Below, one piece after another: positions 59,480-64,000 of a stretch of 64,000 nucleotides of DNA (position 1 is the stretch's first letter; every line of letters starts with the position of its first letter). The stretch is from NCBI GenBank assembly GCA_000149265.1, contig CH003138.1, positions 62,001-126,000 on the forward strand, written 5' to 3'. The translations under genes and the position numbers were made by a program. Source of the DNA: Ciona savignyi. Lineage: Eukaryota > Chordata > Ascidiacea > Phlebobranchia > Cionidae. The notes under the pieces are model-generated. The model did not search any database and was not told the origin of the DNA. It was given only the letters and a program-made list of their open reading frames with translations.

Positions 59480-61150
59480 TATGAAATTAAAAAAATTAAC
59501 ATTGTACCTATGTAAATATAATTTCGAGTGAAAAAGAAGTCCAAAATTATTAATAACCTAATGACACTCATTAATTATATTCATGCTTTGACTTGATTTA
59601 TACCCAGGATGTAAATAATTGCACCGCTAAGCATATTTAAAGTAATAAAAATGTGATAATGAATAATTAGTAAAATGCTAGACCAGCGGTTCTCAAACTT
59701 TTAAAAAAAAATTACGCAACGGTCCCCTAGCAACTTTTTAAATGACTCACGGTCCCCTTGAAAAATAGGGAAGTAAAACGAAAAATTAGCAACGTTAAAA
59801 TTCTAAAACAAAACATATTAACCCGGATGCATGTCTTAAGGTTTAGTTTAGTTTTAGTTTATTCATTTTTTGCCCCAGTATTTAAAAATGGCAAACGAAT
59901 ATAATCTCGACACAGGAACGGGAAAAGACGGCAAAACGAACAGTCGTTAAAACACGTCATTAAAAAAAGGATATAATGTAATAAATATAGCGACCGCCAA
60001 ACTTAAGCAAAAGAACAATATTAAGCGATCCAAATTTAATTAGGATCAAACGATATAAAGCCCTGAAGAAAAGTGTGCGGTAAAGCGCGACCAGTACTGT
60101 GGGGGAGCCGGCTTTAGGAGAAGGTGTGGCCCGAAAGCGTAATGTCAGATGACATTTTTAGTTTCAAGCACACTTACCGGGGCATATTTACATTAAATAT
60201 TCTCATTTAACACACAGATTGCATAACACTAATGCATTAGAGCATTTATGTAGGAGTGCGAAAAGAGGAGCACTACACTAGTGCACCATAAATAACAAAA
60301 AAGGGCAAAACAACACAAAACAAACAAAATGTTTAAATAAATAAATAATAAATAAGATAAATAAATAAATAGCAAGCCAAAAAAGGGTTGCCAGCAAGTG
60401 AAAAATACTAAAGACTGCAGCAAGGATCCGATTATATTAAAGCAAATTAGTTGAGACATATTAGATTAATATTGATCGGCATCTTCTTCTGAGGATCACA
60501 CCGGCAACTCTCGAATAGTAAATTTGAGGAGGAGGAGCCACGCAAGAAAACCGGACGACCTTCTCCTCGTAGATGAAATTTCGGTGTCCGAGTATCTGGA
60601 ACAATAGTGTCTTGGCAGTATAGTTGTAAAAATACTACAAGACAGTAAATAAAATCGAAAAATAGATAGAAATAAAGACAGGTTAGGGAACAGGGTAGTG
60701 TGCAATCGGGTGGTGAAAAATATTATAAAAGCCAAACACAAATAAAAAGACTAAAGTGATAAGCTTTAAAATACAGAGCTCTGTTATGGCCGGCAAAAAC
60801 TATTTCAGGGAAAAACAAAACCAAATGTGCCATCGGCTTACCAAGTAACTGAGAATACTGTAATAAACATCACCATAAATAACACTTGTGTTTGTGTAAA
60901 CAAAACAATATTGTTAACATGCAAAGAAAGTCAAGACTGTGTTTTAATGTGGTGATTATACTTTAAAAAGGACAAAATCTGGAAACTTTTCATGCATGTG
61001 GTTTTAATAGGGAAATCAACGTGTGAAAACAAGTGAAAAGAAATGCATGCAGGTATCAATATATGCAAAGGGATAGAAAAGGTAAAGCAGATTATTAGAA
61101 ATTTATTTGTGCAAGGAGTAAATGAAATTTAAACTTACAAAGGGGATTTA
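59480..61150. other. Repeat-derived spacer
   Basis: No gene. At 59686 a hAT-like end (CAGCGGTTCTCAAACTTT) follows TGCTAGAC, but the other end is not visible. A (TAAA)n-type tract lies at 60335-60372. The remaining sequence is unidentified and could be the body of decayed elements. Confidence 0.45.
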
Positions 61151-61154
61151 TCAT

Positions 61155-61983
61155 AAAAAAATAAATAAATAAATAAATAACAAAAAAATGTATTTGGGGT
61201 AAATATTAGTAGAACTAGGGAAGCGGATGAGGGTCTTCCAAGAGGTGTTGTTTGACAGCTTTGGTGAACTTTTTAAGCGATTTAATCTCACGAATGTTGT
61301 TGGGTAGTAGTTGCCAAAACTTTGGGCCTATGTATTTTAGGGATTGTTGGGATAGGGACTTGTTACAAAAAGGAATTAAAAATTGGGAATTGCTTCTGGT
61401 TTTCATAGTAGTTTTAAGTTTGTTGGGTATGCAATTGTGGAGGGCAGGGGGAAGTGTATTGTTATGGCATTTGTGCATTATGGATAATATTTCTAATTTG
61501 TGCATGTCATGAATTGTTAAAAGTCCATGTTGTCGCATTATAGAAACTGTATTTTCACGTTTACCAAGGTTAAATATTAGGCGAATGAACTTATTGCACA
61601 CTCGCTGTAATTTAGTTAGCATTAAGCTATTACCATAACACCAGGTGGATATGCAATAGTGATTGTGACTTAGTATTAGTGAGTGGTATAGTGTGAGAAG
61701 TGAGGGTTGGTCAACAATGGGTTTTATTTTACGTACCATGAGTAAATTAGTGTTAAGTTTCTTAAGGAGTATTTGCATGTGTGGTTTCCAGGAAAGGTTG
61801 TCATTTAAAGTAAGACCAAGGAATTTAAAGCTGTTGACTTGTTCAATTTTAAAGTTATTTATTGAAATGAGGGGTGCTACTGAAAGAGTAGATTTAAAGG
61901 AGCTAGAAAAAAAATGTATTTTGTTTTATCAGAGTTAAGAATCAGTTTGTTGCTGGAAAGCCATGTGAATAATCTGTCTAGAT
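61155..61983 (-). mobile_element. Non-LTR retrotransposon (LINE) 3' part, C-terminal reverse transcriptase region
   Basis: A long open frame (61215-61778, minus) continues upstream to 61980. It reads LFTWLSSNKLILNSDKTKY near the break, then QILLKKLNTNLLMVRKIKPI, LYHSLILSHNHYCISTWCYG and LTKLQRVCNKFIRLIFN, which fit the thumb and C-terminal domain of CR1/L2/Jockey-type elements. The element ends on its own strand in a (TTATTTAT)-type microsatellite at 61158-61185. It is cut from its upstream half by the hAT element at 61984-63020. Confidence 0.85.
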
Positions 61984-63020
61984 CAGGCATGGGCAACCCC
62001 TGGCACGCGAGCTTGTATTTCTGGCACGCTAGTTCAAGGAAATTAGATTCCTTTCTCTTAAAGATGATATCTTAAAAGTTGTTGTATTATTTGAGCTTTG
62101 GCCACGTGTATGAAATGTTTATTACCGTAAGTTGTAAAGATTTGATTATTTATTACCGTGTTATTGTTACTCAACAAACACCAAAGAGTACAACAATCCG
62201 TTTGCAAATTTCGCAACCTGCTGCCACAGACGAATCGGACATGAGAAAAATTTGTAGGTTTGTGCAGCCAACCAGATGTAGTTAATATCAGTTACCCTTA
62301 GCATCCTAATTTACTTTTGTTAGCAATTTGAGATACAAAGTGTTATAAGGCTAAACATGATGTACCGGTAAGGTCATTCGGTATCGGTAAAGGTCATAAA
62401 TGCATATTTCGGCAAGTAAAAAAGACCGGTAACTAACTTCAAATAAGCTCATCGTTACATTTATCAAATTGCGTTAATGAGAGTAAAAATTCATCGTTGA
62501 ACACACTTTTTCTCCTGCCTAAGGTTTGCTATATCAGTAAAAGTACAGCGCTTGCTTATTTTGCAGTAAAGATAAAAATTAAAAGTCATTACTGTAAAAC
62601 AGCGGTTCTCAAACTGGGGTCCGCGGTCTTTTGGGGACCGCCAGACAATTTTCTGGACCGCTCTAAGCACCTTCCAAAAAATTTAAACGACGCTTCTGAA
62701 AAAAAAAACTGTGTAAAATTAAGTTTTTACGCAACTTTTCTTCCATTTAACTTATCAACTTAACAAACAAATTGTTATGAAAGCTTACAGGCTATAGGCT
62801 TTTATGACATCACAAGAAGCTATTTTATGTCACATTAGTGCAATTCAAATAGTACAGCCCTCCTACCATAGTAGGAAATAGTAGAACTCCTATTATAGTA
62901 GGAGTAAACATTCAAAAACAGAAATATGTTCTCACGAATTATTAGTTGGCACGCGGAAGGATTTTTCTATTAATTTTAGCCGATTTTGGCACCAAGGCCG
63001 AGAAAGGTTGCCCACCACTG
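61984..63020. mobile_element. hAT-type DNA element inserted in the LINE, 8-bp target duplication
   Basis: 1037 bp with inverted ends CAGGCATGGGCAACC and GGTTGCCCACCACTG (12 of 15 pair). It is flanked by GTCTAGAT at 61976-61983 and 63021-63028. Removing it and one copy of the duplication rejoins the LINE. Inside, CAGCGGTTCTCAAACTGGGG at 62602 looks like the start of another hAT-type element. No transposase frame was recognised. Confidence 0.85.
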
Positions 63021-64000
63021 GTCTAGATCCTCATTGGCATTTACATAGGTTATGGATTGGTTGCGGCCAGGGGAAAAATGGTGGTGTCATCTGCAAACAT
63101 AATGGCTTTGCTATGGGTTAGGCAATTTGGCAGGTCATTGATATATATAAGGAATAGTAAAGGACCTAGAATGGATCCCTGAGGAACTCCTAATTTAACT
63201 GGGTTCGGGTTGGAAGATAGAGTTCCATTAAAATCAACAATTTGTTGTCGGTTTGATAAATAACTGGTGAACCAATCCAGTGCTACACCCCGGATGGCAT
63301 AATGAGACATTTTGTTAAGCAAAATGTCATGATCAATGGTTTAGAAGGCTTTTGACAGGTCTAAAAAACACCAATAACAGATTTCTTATTTTCCAAAAAG
63401 ATCAGATATTATATTAACCAGGAGATTGCTAGCATGGCTAGTTGAATGATCTTTCCTAAATCCAAATTGGTTGTTATGAAGAACATTATTGTGATTTAAG
63501 AAGGAGTGGGTTCTGCTCTACATTAATTTTACAATTATTTTGGAGAATGAAGGCAGTAGACTAATCGGTCGGTAGTTATTTATCAATGAGTGCTTGCCTT
63601 TTTTTAAAACTGGGATGACTTTTGCAATTTTGAAGTCATTTATAAATTTGCCTGATTGTAATGATAGATTGAAAATATATGGGATAGTGCTTGCAAAATA
63701 TTGACCGGTGTGGATTTTACAACTTTTGTCGGGATGTGATCTAAGCCGCTGCTGGATTTAGATTTTAAGTCCAGTATTATTGTTTTGATTTCCTGTGGAC
63801 TAGTGGGGAATATGTACATGGTGGAAGATGATTTGGTTTTTAGGTAATCTGTGTGGTGTGAGGTGGATGGTGGAATCCGGTTTACCAACTCAGTTGCAAC
63901 ATTTGAAAAATAATCATTAAAATGGTTAGCAATGTGTATTGGGTTGCTGGTAGATAATCCATTAATTTCAAATGACTTGGAAATTTGTGGTTTAGATTTC
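63021..64000 (-). mobile_element. LINE reverse transcriptase, upstream half, running off the window
   Basis: Minus-strand reverse transcriptase motifs: IAKVIPVLKKGK and NYRPISLLPSFSKI near 63540-63640; [20 protein letters not shown] near 63170; and the catalytic FADDTTIF near 63090. An open frame at 63640-63888 gives the segment before the fingers. A frameshift near 63070 and others break the frame, so the copy is inactive. The 5' part lies beyond the window end. Confidence 0.87.

Overview
The window looks like a compact chordate genome, most likely an ascidian tunicate such as Ciona. The grounds are short AT-rich introns with clean GT-AG borders, vertebrate-type multidomain muscle and metabolic proteins, tRNA-derived SINEs and many small repeats. 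The species is inferred, not proven.

Positions 1 to about 45.5 kb hold the 3' part of one very large plus-strand gene of the obscurin/UNC-89 family. I joined its exons by hand. Intron phase is consistent from exon to exon at every junction except two, after 29970/30709 and after the 44.3 kb exon. Domain order is: acidic unstructured region, Ig, linker, SH3, DH (RhoGEF), PH, Ig, Ig, a long Glu-rich and Ser/Thr-rich linker with a 10-residue tandem repeat, Ig, protein kinase 1, Ser/Asp-rich linker, Ig, Ig, protein kinase 2, a disordered tail and a terminal FN3 domain. The 5' part of the gene lies outside the window. Kinase 1 keeps all catalytic motifs. Kinase 2 carries NFG in place of DFG. Two short exons with stops and polyA signals (9.5 kb and 30.7 kb) suggest shorter isoforms.

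A five-exon minus-strand gene fragment lies at 19.1-20.4 kb inside a plus-strand intron. It sits between two tracts of the same decamer satellite, next to a 100-N gap, so it is either a nested gene or a scaffold misjoin.

From 47.0 to 53.55 kb a complete nine-exon plus-strand gene encodes a 496-residue PLP-dependent decarboxylase of the cysteine sulfinate/glutamate decarboxylase group, closest by eye to CSAD. From 54 kb to the end there are no host genes, only decayed mobile elements: relics of one gypsy-like LTR family in both orientations, and a minus-strand non-LTR (LINE) reverse transcriptase interrupted by a hAT-type element with an 8-bp target duplication.

The introns are rich in repeats. 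Four arrays of a 109-bp minisatellite occur in the two genes. Its unit aligns with the tail of a tRNA-derived SINE present in five near-complete copies, so the satellite seems to have grown from the SINE. Two arrays in opposite orientation flank the Glu-rich exons of the obscurin-like gene. The palindrome TGACGTCA occurs 23 times in the first 45 kb, mostly in exons, and was not seen after that.
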